Assembly (NCBI GenBank): GCA_902766805.1
Contig: CACXFF010000136.1
Span: forward strand, 1 to 5,397
Direction: 5' to 3'
DNA: 5,397 nt
Source: an uncultured Coriobacteriaceae bacterium
GTDB taxonomy: Bacteria; Actinomycetota; Coriobacteriia; Coriobacteriales; Atopobiaceae
This document shows, piece by piece, positions 1 through 5,397 of this stretch. A program made the translations under genes and the position numbers. Below the pieces are notes generated by a model. The model saw nothing but the letters and a program-made list of their open reading frames with translations. It was not told the DNA's origin and searched no databases. Each line of letters begins with the position of its first letter. Within the stretch, counting starts at the first letter, position 1.

Positions 1-16
1 AGCGGCTGCCGCTCAC
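1..16 (-). CDS. Possible start of the gene downstream of larB (larC candidate), cut by the window edge
   Basis: The last bases of larB read CTGTGA on the minus strand, so a GTG codon overlaps the TGA stop by four bases (GTGA), a common arrangement for translationally coupled genes. From that GTG the frame stays open for the few codons left and would read M-S-G-S-R. In many genomes larB is followed by larC, the nickel-insertion protein, whose N-terminus is often a short polar stretch before a hydrophobic strand, so the reading is compatible. Only five codons are visible, so both the start and the identity are inference. The next gene could equally begin further out. Confidence 0.3.
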
Positions 17-795
17 AGCCCCACGTGGTCGATGAGGGCCGCCTGGTAGCCTGCACCGAAGCCATTGTCGATGTTGACCACCGACACGCCGCTCGCGCAG
101 GAGTTGAGCATGGAAAGCAGCGCTGCCACGCCGCCTAGCGACGCCCCGTAGCCCACGCTCGTGGGCACCGCGATGACCGGGCTGCGCGCTAGGCCGCCCA
201 CGACGCTCGCGAGCGCGCCCTCCATTCCAGCAACGGTCACCACGACCGAGGCGCCCTGTATCTCGGCGGTGTGTGCGAGCAGGCGATGGATGCCTGCCAC
301 GCCCACATCGTAGAGGCGTACCACCCGGCTGCCGAGCATCTCGGCTGTGAGGGCGGCTTCTTCGGCGCAGTACAGGTCGCTCGTGCCAGCTGCGGCAATG
401 ACCACATAGGAGCGGCCGCTCGGCTCGGGCATGTCGCCAACGATGCCGATGCGCGGCAGCTCGTGATAGGCGAACGCATCCGCGAGCTCGGGGTCTGCGC
501 CCTGCGCGAGGATCGTGCGCACGGCATCGGCTTTGTCGGCGTCCAGACGCGTGATGAGCACGCGCTGCTGCCCGCCTGCGACCAAAGCCTGCGTGATGCC
601 CGCGATCTGCTCGGCCGTCTTGCCCGCGCCATAGATGACTTCGGACTGGCCCGTGAGCAGGCCGCGGTGCAGGTCGGGCCGCGCGTAGCCCAGGTCGGCA
701 AAAGGCGCCTGCGCGAGCTGGTCGCAGGCTTCCGTGACGCCCACGTTGCCCGCGGCGACTTGCGTGAGCAACGCTTCCACTTCGTGACGGTCCAT
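13..795 (-). CDS. larB: LarB, nickel-pincer cofactor biosynthesis carboxylase/hydrolase
   Basis: A complete 260-residue protein. LarB acts in the cytoplasm, where it carboxylates and hydrolyses nicotinic acid adenine dinucleotide to pyridinium-3,5-biscarboxylic acid mononucleotide. This is the first step of the nickel-pincer nucleotide used by lactate racemase LarA and related racemases. The N-terminal part carries LGYARPDLHR (35-44) and YGAGKTAEQ (55-63). The C-terminal half is PurE-like: AGTSD (136-140), AEEAAL (144-149), DVGVAGIHRL (163-172), AGMEGAL (189-195), VPTSVGYG (210-217), LNSC (230-233) and NIDNGFGAG (241-249). Cys233 in LNSC is the likely counterpart of the cysteine that forms a transient adduct with the pyridine ring in characterised LarB. 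The ATG at 795 follows a near-perfect AAGGAGG (806-800) with only four bases between. It is divergent from the membrane-protein gene at 983, and its last codons overlap a possible next gene. No key residue looks lost. LarA itself is not visible here. Confidence 0.96.
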   Translation of the reverse strand: MDRHEVEALLTQVAAGNVGVTEACDQLAQAPFADLGYARPDLHRGLLTGQSEVIYGAGKTAEQIAGITQALVAGGQQRVLITRLDADKADAVRTILAQGADPELADAFAYHELPRIGIVGDMPEPSGRSYVVIAAAGTSDLYCAEEAALTAEMLGSRVVRLYDVGVAGIHRLLAHTAEIQGASVVVTVAGMEGALASVVGGLARSPVIAVPTSVGYGASLGGVAALLSMLNSCASGVSVVNIDNGFGAGYQAALIDHVGL

Positions 796-982
796 GGGAC
801 CTCCTTGTTCCTGTGACGAGCGGATGCGACGGCGCGCAAGCCCCGTATTCAGTATCTCGTTGAGGTATTGCGGTCAGTGTAGCCCAAGAGTGGGCCACGC
901 AAGAGCAGCTTGCGTATTATGGTACAGAGCCTATCCGCGGCCGCGCCCCTATGGGCGTGCGACCCCATACCAAGGAGTCTCT
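796..982. promoter_or_regulatory. Divergent intergenic region between larB and the DUF4012-like gene
   Basis: Promoters for both flanking genes should lie in this 187-bp gap, but none is convincing. For larB, the minus strand offers CTGACC (877-872) and GATACT (856-851), four of six matches each with a short 15-bp spacer. For the rightward gene, TATTAT at 915-920 resembles a -10 box but lacks a good -35. Just ahead of the rightward ribosome binding site, TATGGG (950-955) can pair with CCCATA (964-969) around an 8-nt loop, giving a small leader hairpin. All of this is weak pattern matching. Confidence 0.25.
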
Positions 983-1813
983 ATGCCTCAGCACATGAAG
1001 AGCGCCCCATCCTCCGATAACGCGCCTGTCATGGTACAGCCCTCTTCCGGACCCGCGCCCGCACGCGGACGCGTGAGCGTGGGCAAGGTCGTGGCCATCG
1101 TCGTCGGCGTGCTGCTCGTGTGCCTGCTGGTGTTGGGCGGCCTGCTCTGGTTCTCGGCCCAGCGTATCCAGGGGCACGCACAGTCCGCCATGGGCGCGGT
1201 CGACGAGCTCACGGCTGCTTTGGACAAGCTGGACAGCGAGCGCATCCTCGCAAGCTCCCAGACGATAACCAACGAGGTCGATGCCATCCAGCTCGAGGCT
1301 GACGGCGTGCCCTGGCGCATCGCGGGGGCGTTGCCCGTGGTGAGCGAGGACGTCGGCATCGCCCGCCAGGCCCTGACGATCACCAACACCCTCACCGACA
1401 ACGCTCTCATGCCTATGGCACAGAGCTACGACCAGCTCTCGAAGACCTTCGCATCCTCGACGTTCTCGCTGGATTCGCTGGGCAACAACGTCAACGCCCT
1501 GCAGGACCTTTCGGACAAGCTGGTGCAGGCAGGCGACGTGCTCGTGACCGCGCGCAAGGACGCCGCCGCCCTCGGCAACTCGCACTTCGACGCCATCAAC
1601 AAGGCTGTGGACAAGATGCGCGAGCTGCTCGACCAGGCGTCTGAGCTCTACGAGTCCAACGAGGAGGTCATCAAGGGCGTGCAGTCGTTCTTGGGGGCGG
1701 GCTCGGACATCTTGGGCATGCTGACGGGTGGGTCGAGTAGCGGTTCGGGTGGCATTGCGGATGCCGCGGCTTCTGCGTCTCAGGCAGGGGCCTCCCTGCC
1801 CGCGGCGGCCTAG
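983..1813 (+). CDS. Single-pass membrane protein resembling the N-terminal part of DUF4012 proteins
   Basis: A 276-residue protein of unknown function. The chosen ATG at 983 follows AAGGAG (972-977) at five bases. The open frame extends back to 794, but that extension lacks such a site and reads like non-coding Cys/Arg-rich translation. Residues 1-34 are a Pro/Ser-rich tail ending in basic residues. Residues 35-57 form one strongly hydrophobic helix, so the tail should be inside and the rest outside the cell. Residues 60-235 look mainly helical, with regular Leu/Ala/Asp spacing. The stretch VPWRIAGALPVVSEDVG (109-125) and the helix after it resemble the 'P-W-x-x-x-x-x-L-P-V-x-x-x-D-V' region just behind the membrane anchor of DUF4012 proteins. 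Those are usually far longer, and no C-terminal DUF4012 body is present. The tail (249-276) is Gly/Ser/Ala-rich and low in complexity. A cell-envelope role is inference; the DUF4012 link is judged by eye. Confidence 0.75.
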   Translation: MPQHMKSAPSSDNAPVMVQPSSGPAPARGRVSVGKVVAIVVGVLLVCLLVLGGLLWFSAQRIQGHAQSAMGAVDELTAALDKLDSERILASSQTITNEVDAIQLEADGVPWRIAGALPVVSEDVGIARQALTITNTLTDNALMPMAQSYDQLSKTFASSTFSLDSLGNNVNALQDLSDKLVQAGDVLVTARKDAAALGNSHFDAINKAVDKMRELLDQASELYESNEEVIKGVQSFLGAGSDILGMLTGGSSSGSGGIADAAASASQAGASLPAAA

Positions 1814-1858
1814 CACATCAATAGGCCACGCTTTTGCCGCCCCTGCCCTTGGCGGCCG

Positions 1859-1897
1859 GCGTGGTACCAAAAAGACGTGGTCTTTTTGGTACCACGC
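1859..1897. repeat. Perfect 18-bp inverted repeat with 3-nt loop (possible bidirectional terminator)
   Basis: Bases 1859-1876 and 1880-1897 are exact reverse complements separated by GTG. Each arm carries GGTACC (itself a palindrome) next to an A5 or T5 run. The hairpin sits 45 bp after the membrane-protein stop codon and before the dehydrogenase gene, where a terminator is expected. However, the T run is inside the stem rather than after it, so it is not a standard intrinsic terminator. It could instead be an atypical terminator, a transcript-stabilising hairpin, a protein-binding site or a small dispersed repeat. The structure is seen directly; the role is inferred. Confidence 0.75.
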
Positions 1898-1931
1898 GCC
1901 AGCAGGTGCTCTTTGCCCTGCCTTCGTGATT

Positions 1932-1962
1932 TTGCAAATGGCGCAGACGCCCGCGGCATAAA
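1932..1962 (+). promoter_or_regulatory. Weak promoter candidate for the dehydrogenase gene
   Basis: TTGCAA (1932-1937) and CATAAA (1957-1962) resemble -35 and -10 boxes, but the 19-bp spacer is long and the -10 matches only four of six positions. TAACAT at 1967-1972 is an alternative -10. The remainder of the 1814-2055 gap shows no recognisable riboswitch or clear operator, including no evident Rex-type redox site. Confidence 0.2.
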
Positions 1963-2055
1963 GCTGTAACATCACTTCGGCCAAGAATGGACGTGCACCT
2001 GTGCGCCCGCGTCGTGCAACCCGCAGGACAGCCACATCATCAGGAAGAGAGGACC

Positions 2056-3006
2056 ATGAGTCAGGATATTCAGACGAGGAAAGTCGTCATCATCGGCGCT
2101 GGGAAGGTTGGCTCGCACTGTGCCCTGTGCCTCATGTTCAACCACCTGGTGAACGAAATCGTGTTTTTGGACGTGAACGAGGAGGCCGCGTGGGCGCAGT
2201 GCGCCGACCTCAACGACCTCGCGTCGGGCATCGGCGACTCGTTCGAGATCCGCGTGGGCACCTACGAGGACTGTGCCGACGCGCACTTCATCATCATGAC
2301 GGCGGGCCGCAGTCGTCGTCCGGGCGAGACGCGCTTGGAGATGCTCGAGTCCATGAAGGGCGTGCTGGGAAGCATCGTGGACGGCATCAAGTCCTCTGGC
2401 TTCCAGGGCATCCTCATCTCCATCTCCAACCCCTCCGACATCGTGGTTGAGTACCTGTACCGCGAGCTTGGCCTGCCGCGCGGCCGCGTGTTCGGCACGG
2501 GCACCAGCTTGGACTCCGCGCGCCTGCGCCGCATCGTGGCCGAGCGCATCGGCGCCGATCCCAAGCAGATCCAGGCGTTCGTGATGGGCGAGCACGGTGA
2601 CTCGAGCTTCATCCCCACGAGCCACGTGTCCATCGGCGGCATCCCTCTGCGCGAGTACCTCAAGATTCGTCCGCAGGTCGGTCAGCTGGACTGGAAGGAG
2701 ATCACGCAGGAGGTGCGCGCCGCGGGCGGCCGCATCGTCGCGGGCAAGGGCTCCACGGAGTTCGGCATCGGCTCGATGGCAAGTGACCTCATCACCGCGA
2801 TCCTGCACGACGAGAAGCGCGTGATGCCGCTGGCCGTGCACCTGGACGGTGAGTATGGTGAGAGCGGTATCTCGGCCGGCACGCCCTGCATCGTGGGCGA
2901 CCGGGGCATCGAGGAGGTCCTGGAGCTGGACCTGTCCTACGACGAGGAGCAGGCGATGCGTTCGAGTTGCGCAATCATCCGCGCCAACGTCGCTGGCCTG
3001 GACTAA
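2056..3006 (+). CDS. L-lactate/malate dehydrogenase superfamily 2-hydroxyacid dehydrogenase
   Basis: A 316-residue cytoplasmic NAD-dependent enzyme interconverting a 2-hydroxyacid and its 2-oxoacid, of normal family length. The Rossmann motif is GAGKVG (14-19), with Asp39 as the likely NAD-ribose contact. Catalytic positions are present: Arg93 in the mobile loop (PGETR), Asn125 (SNP), Asp153 and Arg156 (SLDSAR), and His180 (GEHGDS). Thr234 matches the lactate-type Thr of the substrate pocket. The residue six before the loop Arg, Gln in lactate and Arg in malate dehydrogenases, is Arg87 (CGT, 2314-2316). PGETR and GTGTSLDSAR are otherwise lactate-like, and SGFQGILISISNP also recalls L-2-hydroxyisocaproate dehydrogenases. 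It would conventionally be annotated ldh, but the substrate is uncertain. The ATG at 2056 is preceded by purine-rich AGGAAGAGAGGA (2042-2053) and lies directly before the nucleotide-binding strand. The frame extends back to 1987 without family-like sequence. The gene looks monocistronic, with a strong terminator after it. Confidence 0.92.
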   Translation: MSQDIQTRKVVIIGAGKVGSHCALCLMFNHLVNEIVFLDVNEEAAWAQCADLNDLASGIGDSFEIRVGTYEDCADAHFIIMTAGRSRRPGETRLEMLESMKGVLGSIVDGIKSSGFQGILISISNPSDIVVEYLYRELGLPRGRVFGTGTSLDSARLRRIVAERIGADPKQIQAFVMGEHGDSSFIPTSHVSIGGIPLREYLKIRPQVGQLDWKEITQEVRAAGGRIVAGKGSTEFGIGSMASDLITAILHDEKRVMPLAVHLDGEYGESGISAGTPCIVGDRGIEEVLELDLSYDEEQAMRSSCAIIRANVAGLD

Positions 3007-3056
3007 GCGCCGCGGCCTGAGCGTTTTGCCGTCTTCGCCGCGGGCGATGACGCAAG

Positions 3057-3081
3057 GCCCCCGCCGTGCGGGGGCTTTTTT
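3057..3081 (+). terminator. Rho-independent terminator of the dehydrogenase gene
   Basis: GCCCCCGC (3057-3064) pairs perfectly with GCGGGGGC (3068-3075) around a 3-nt loop, followed at once by six Ts (3076-3081). It lies 50 bp after the dehydrogenase stop codon and separates that gene from the DUF47 gene. Confidence 0.95.
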
Positions 3082-3165
3082 GGTGCGGCGGACAAGTTCG
3101 GTGGACGTTGTTGGCGGAAGCTCCGTGCGCCCCTTGGTAGCTTCGCAGCCCTGGCTGGGCTCTCT

Positions 3166-3184
3166 TTGTCACATCTGTGTACAT
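3166..3184. promoter_or_regulatory. Imperfect palindrome upstream of the DUF47 gene, possible operator or promoter part
   Basis: TGTCACA-TC-TGTGTACA (3167-3183) is an inverted repeat apart from one extra base in the right arm. It includes TTGTCA (3166-3171), a fair -35 match, but no -10 lies at the right distance. It is the most ordered element in the 3086-3256 gap; a smaller palindrome, CAGCCCTGGCTG, lies at 3146-3157. I cannot assign a regulator, and no clear PHO-box repeat is visible. Confidence 0.25.
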
Positions 3185-3256
3185 TTCGGCCGCGGCGCCG
3201 TCGTTGCGCTACCCTGTTGCAGTGTCGACAAGGATTGATTGTAGGAGGGCAGCCCT

Positions 3257-3883
3257 ATGGCCTTTGGTGTAAAGAAAGAGGACGAGTTCTTTGGTCTGCT
3301 GCGTGACGTCGCGACCACCATCAAGGAGGCGAGCCAGGAGTACGTGGAGGTGTTCCGCGAGTTCCCGGACTCCATCACGCGCATCCCGCGCCTCAAGGTC
3401 TACGAGACCAACTGCGACGAGCAGGTGAGCGCCGTCATGAAGAAGCTCTATTCGTCGTTCATCACGCCTTTTGACCGCGAGGACATCTCGGCGCTGGCGT
3501 TGGCGCTCGACGACATCATGGACTATATGGAGACCACCGCCGCACGTCTGGAGCTCTTCAACGTGGACGGTATCCGTGCCGAGGCCGTGGAGATGGCCGA
3601 GCTCACCGTCATCGCCGTGAACGATATGTACGACATGATCGACCACCTGAGCGAGTTCCACAAGGAAGGCATCGTGATGGACAAGGCGTCCGCCATCGGC
3701 CGCGTGGAGGACCAAGCCGACGAGGTCTACCGCACCGCGCTGCGCACGCTGTTCCACGATGACGAGCTGTCCGGCAAGATGTCCACCGCCTGGCTGCGCA
3801 TTTTCGACCGCATGGAGCACTGCGTGAACTCCGTGGACCACGCCGCTGCCGTCGTGCGCACCGTGGTCATGAAGAGCGCGTAA
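3257..3883 (+). CDS. DUF47 family PhoU-like protein
   Basis: A 208-residue, all-helical soluble protein of the DUF47 (TIGR00153, YkaA-like) family, full length for the group. Family members resemble PhoU, and their genes commonly sit beside a Pit-type phosphate transporter, whose activity they are thought to modulate. Hallmarks are FITPFDREDI (68-77), DDIMDYME (85-92), VEDQADEVY (150-158) and DRMEHCVNSVDHAA (184-197). The acidic and His residues in these helices are in positions that bind metal clusters in PhoU-like structures. The ATG at 3257 follows AGGAGGG (3243-3249) at seven bases, an excellent site, and the protein begins with the usual short lysine-rich lead (FGVKKEDEFF). No pit gene follows: the gene ends at its own terminator and faces a convergent gene. 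A transporter elsewhere in the genome is possible. The family is secure; the phosphate role is by analogy. Confidence 0.95.
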   Translation: MAFGVKKEDEFFGLLRDVATTIKEASQEYVEVFREFPDSITRIPRLKVYETNCDEQVSAVMKKLYSSFITPFDREDISALALALDDIMDYMETTAARLELFNVDGIRAEAVEMAELTVIAVNDMYDMIDHLSEFHKEGIVMDKASAIGRVEDQADEVYRTALRTLFHDDELSGKMSTAWLRIFDRMEHCVNSVDHAAAVVRTVVMKSA

Positions 3884-3917
3884 GCCTCGCCGTACCACAC
3901 AGAGCCGCCCAAAACAA

Positions 3918-3953
3918 CGCGGCAGGTGCCCGATGGGTGCCTGCCGCGTTTTT
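3918..3953. terminator. Probable bidirectional terminator between convergent genes
   Basis: CGCGGCAGG (3918-3926) pairs with CCTGCCGCG (3940-3948). Two wobble pairs and three G-C pairs extend the stem to 14 bp around loop GAT (3932-3934). Five Ts (3949-3953) follow on the plus strand. On the other side AAAACAA (3911-3917) gives a T-rich tail for minus-strand transcripts. It can therefore serve both the DUF47 gene and the convergent EAL gene. Confidence 0.9.
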
Positions 3954-3967
3954 CGCGCCGGCCGCGC

Positions 3968-3981
3968 CGACCACGTGGTCG
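3968..3981. repeat. 14-bp perfect palindrome CGACCACGTGGTCG
   Basis: A self-complementary site with a CACGTG core lies in the 119-bp convergent gap, 21 bp from the stop codon of the EAL gene. It has no loop and no T tail, so it is unlikely to terminate transcription on its own. It may be a chance product of GC-rich sequence or a protein-binding site. Confidence 0.4.
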
Positions 3982-4002
3982 TCGACGCCTTGCGCACGAC
4001 CC

Positions 4003-5397
4003 TTACGCGCGCAGGCTTTCCGGCATCTCCGGTGGATAGCGCAGGAAGAAGTCCCAGATGATGGCCTCATACGGCACGGGCTCCGAGAAGAGGAAGCCCT
4101 GCGCGCGGTCGGCTTCGGCGCTGCGCAGAAACGCGAACTGCCCTTCGGTCTCCACGCCTTCCACTAGGGTCTTCATGTCCAGGTCATGCGCGAGGTGGGT
4201 GATGGTGGAGAGGATGGTTTTGGACTTGGCGTTGCCTTCCATCCCGCGCAGGAACTCCATGTCCACCTTGAGCACGTCGAAGTCGTAGTCCTTGAGCAGG
4301 TTGAGGCTGGAGTAGCCGCTGCCAAAATCGTCCATCCACACTTCGTAGCCCAGTTGGTGCAGCTCCTGGATCGTGGAGCGCAGCAGCGTGGGGTCGTCGG
4401 CCAACGACGACTCGGTGACCTCCACGTGCACCAGTTCGCGCGGAATGCCCGCACGCTGCACCTGCTCGTCCAGGATTTGGGGAATGTCGGTCACCGCCAG
4501 CGCGCTGGGTGAGAAGTTGAGCGACACCGGCACGGCGGTGCCGATGCGGTCGAGGGTGCGGCGCACGTCGGCGCAAGCGGTGGAGATCACGTGGGTGTCC
4601 AGCAGGTGGATGAGCCGCGCCTCCTCCAGGTAGTGCACGTACTGCGCGGGCGAAAGCGTGCCGAGCACGGGGTCCACCCAGCGCGAGAGGGCCTCCACGC
4701 CGCAGGTACGGCGCGTGGTCACGCGTACCACGGGCTGGTAGTGGATGTGGATCCAGCCTTCGGAGATGGCGCGTTCGACGTTGTTGATCACGTAGTCGCG
4801 CAGGTCCTCCGAAAGCGCCAGCGTATGGTCGTAGAAGCGCACGCAGCGGTCGTAGCGACCTTTGATGGACTCGCAGGCGACCTTGGCGCGGTCGTGGGCG
4901 AAGGGGATGGAGACCTCGTTGGGCGCGAGCTCGTACACGCCGGCCTTGATCTCTACGGGCATGCCGTTGACCAGCTGGGCCGCGCGGTCGTGAACCTGTT
5001 GCAGGCGCTCTTCTAGCCCTTCGCGCCGGGCGAGGATCACGAAATGGTCGTCGGAAAAACGCGCCACAAGCTCCTGCGGGAAGCACTCCTGCAAAAGCGA
5101 GCCGACGCGCTGCAGCACCTCGTCGCCGCCCTCGTAACCCAAGCGGAAGTTGATGCTGCGGAAGTGGTCGATGTCGATGAACACGCTGGCCATGGGCGTG
5201 CCTTGGGCCGTGGCGTCGGCCAGGATCTCGCCGGTGTGCATGTGGTAGTAGCGCATGGAGGGCAGGCCGGTGAGCGCGTCGACCTTCGAGATGGCCTGGG
5301 TGTCCACGATGCCCTTGCCCTGCACGGCGAACATGCCCGATGCGCTCGTGATGTCGGCCACAAAGACGAAGAACACGTCACCGGCGCTGCTGTTGCG
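4003..5397 (-). CDS. PAS-like / degenerate GGDEF / EAL protein, putative c-di-GMP phosphodiesterase (5' partial)
   Basis: The visible 464 residues run from the window edge to a TAA stop at 4003-4005. The frame stays open to base 5397, so the GTG at 5376 is probably not the start. The first visible residues (GDVFFVFVADIT, 6-17) look like the last strands of a PAS sensor domain. Residues 40-125 are a GGDEF fold: it keeps DALTGL (40-45) and FIDIDHF (73-79), but the signature site reads SDDHF (115-119), and no RxxD inhibitory site precedes it. Diguanylate cyclase activity is therefore unlikely. The EAL domain (about 195-460) seems intact: YQPVV, EAL at 235-237, Asn294 (LNFS), Glu326 (VEVTES), Asp356-Asp357 (DDFGSGYSSL), Lys377 (LKVD), Glu413 (EGVET) and Gln433 (QGF). 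It should hydrolyse c-di-GMP to pGpG, with the dead GGDEF possibly binding GTP as a regulator. The gene converges on the DUF47 gene. Confidence 0.93.
   Translation of the reverse strand, partial: RNSSAGDVFFVFVADITSASGMFAVQGKGIVDTQAISKVDALTGLPSMRYYHMHTGEILADATAQGTPMASVFIDIDHFRSINFRLGYEGGDEVLQRVGSLLQECFPQELVARFSDDHFVILARREGLEERLQQVHDRAAQLVNGMPVEIKAGVYELAPNEVSIPFAHDRAKVACESIKGRYDRCVRFYDHTLALSEDLRDYVINNVERAISEGWIHIHYQPVVRVTTRRTCGVEALSRWVDPVLGTLSPAQYVHYLEEARLIHLLDTHVISTACADVRRTLDRIGTAVPVSLNFSPSALAVTDIPQILDEQVQRAGIPRELVHVEVTESSLADDPTLLRSTIQELHQLGYEVWMDDFGSGYSSLNLLKDYDFDVLKVDMEFLRGMEGNAKSKTILSTITHLAHDLDMKTLVEGVETEGQFAFLRSAEADRAQGFLFSEPVPYEAIIWDFFLRYPPEMPESLRA

Noticed and set aside
794..982. Upstream extension of the DUF4012-like protein to the start at 794
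   Set aside because: The extension would overlap the larB start region and encodes a Cys/Arg-rich stretch. The ATG at 983 has an AAGGAG at proper spacing and is followed by a plausible cytoplasmic tail and membrane helix.
919..1039. Repeated ATGGTACAG at 919-927 and 1031-1039
   Set aside because: Only nine bases match, one copy is inside the coding sequence, and the flanks do not match, so chance is the simplest explanation.
1861..1900. T-box antiterminator, because of TGGTACC followed by ACGCG
   Set aside because: The T-box motif needs TGG-N-ACCGCG plus a long upstream stem I with a specifier loop. Only about 45 bp separate the hairpin from the preceding stop codon, and the downstream gene is not an amino-acid-related gene.
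917..2035. Long open frame on the minus strand opposite the DUF4012-like gene (372 codons)
   Set aside because: It lies antisense to a gene with a good ribosome binding site and sensible protein features. Its translation is rich in Arg, His and Gly with no recognisable domain, as expected for shadow frames in GC-rich DNA.
1972..2841. Long minus-strand open frame opposite the dehydrogenase gene (289 codons)
   Set aside because: The opposite strand encodes a clear dehydrogenase with all catalytic motifs. The antisense translation is His/Ala/Arg-rich and has no family motifs.
3209..3997. Minus-strand open frame opposite the DUF47 gene (262 codons)
   Set aside because: It is antisense to a well-supported DUF47 gene, crosses a terminator hairpin, and its translation is a His/Val-rich shadow product.
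4184..5086. Second minus-strand frame inside the EAL gene (300 codons)
   Set aside because: The Arg/Pro/Ala-rich translation is a frame-shifted shadow of the EAL gene, whose own frame shows intact motifs throughout.
5119..5133. EGGDEVL peptide as an intact GGDEF signature
   Set aside because: It belongs to the earlier conserved G-x-x-x-GD-x-x-L segment of the GGDEF fold. The true signature position after R-F reads SDDHF, so the site is degenerate.

Overview
The window is GC-rich (G/C-ending codons dominate all five main genes), and most genes start behind strong AGGAGG-type ribosome binding sites. LarB, a lactate-dehydrogenase-family enzyme, a DUF4012-like membrane protein, a DUF47/PhoU-like protein and a PAS/GGDEF/EAL signalling protein together suggest a high-GC Gram-positive. 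An anaerobic, fermentative member of the Coriobacteriia (Collinsella/Olsenella/Atopobium relatives) is my best guess. That placement is inferred from gene content and style, not from a marker gene.

Layout. On the minus strand at the left edge, larB (13-795) ends in a GTGA overlap that may start the next gene, plausibly larC, outside the window. Across a 187-bp divergent gap, a plus-strand gene (983-1813) encodes a short single-pass membrane protein resembling only the front part of DUF4012 proteins. A 242-bp gap with a perfect 18-bp inverted repeat follows. Next comes an L-lactate/malate dehydrogenase-superfamily gene (2056-3006) closed by a textbook terminator (3057-3081). After a 250-bp gap lies a DUF47 gene (3257-3883), closed by a hairpin that probably terminates in both directions (3918-3953). 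Converging on it from the right edge is a 5'-truncated gene (4003-5397) for a protein with a degenerate GGDEF domain and an apparently intact EAL domain.

How the genes relate. They look like separate transcription units rather than one pathway operon. The one metabolic thread is 2-hydroxyacid chemistry: LarB makes the first intermediate of the nickel-pincer cofactor used by lactate racemase and its relatives, and the dehydrogenase acts on a 2-hydroxyacid/2-oxoacid pair. The dehydrogenase has Arg instead of the lactate-type Gln at the substrate-specificity position, so a plain lactate dehydrogenase label is unsafe. I see no CRISPR array, transposase, tRNA, rRNA or convincing riboswitch, and no evidence for a wholly new multi-gene system. 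The points most worth a second look are the dehydrogenase specificity residue, the truncated DUF4012-like protein, the perfect inverted repeat and the GGDEF-degenerate EAL protein.
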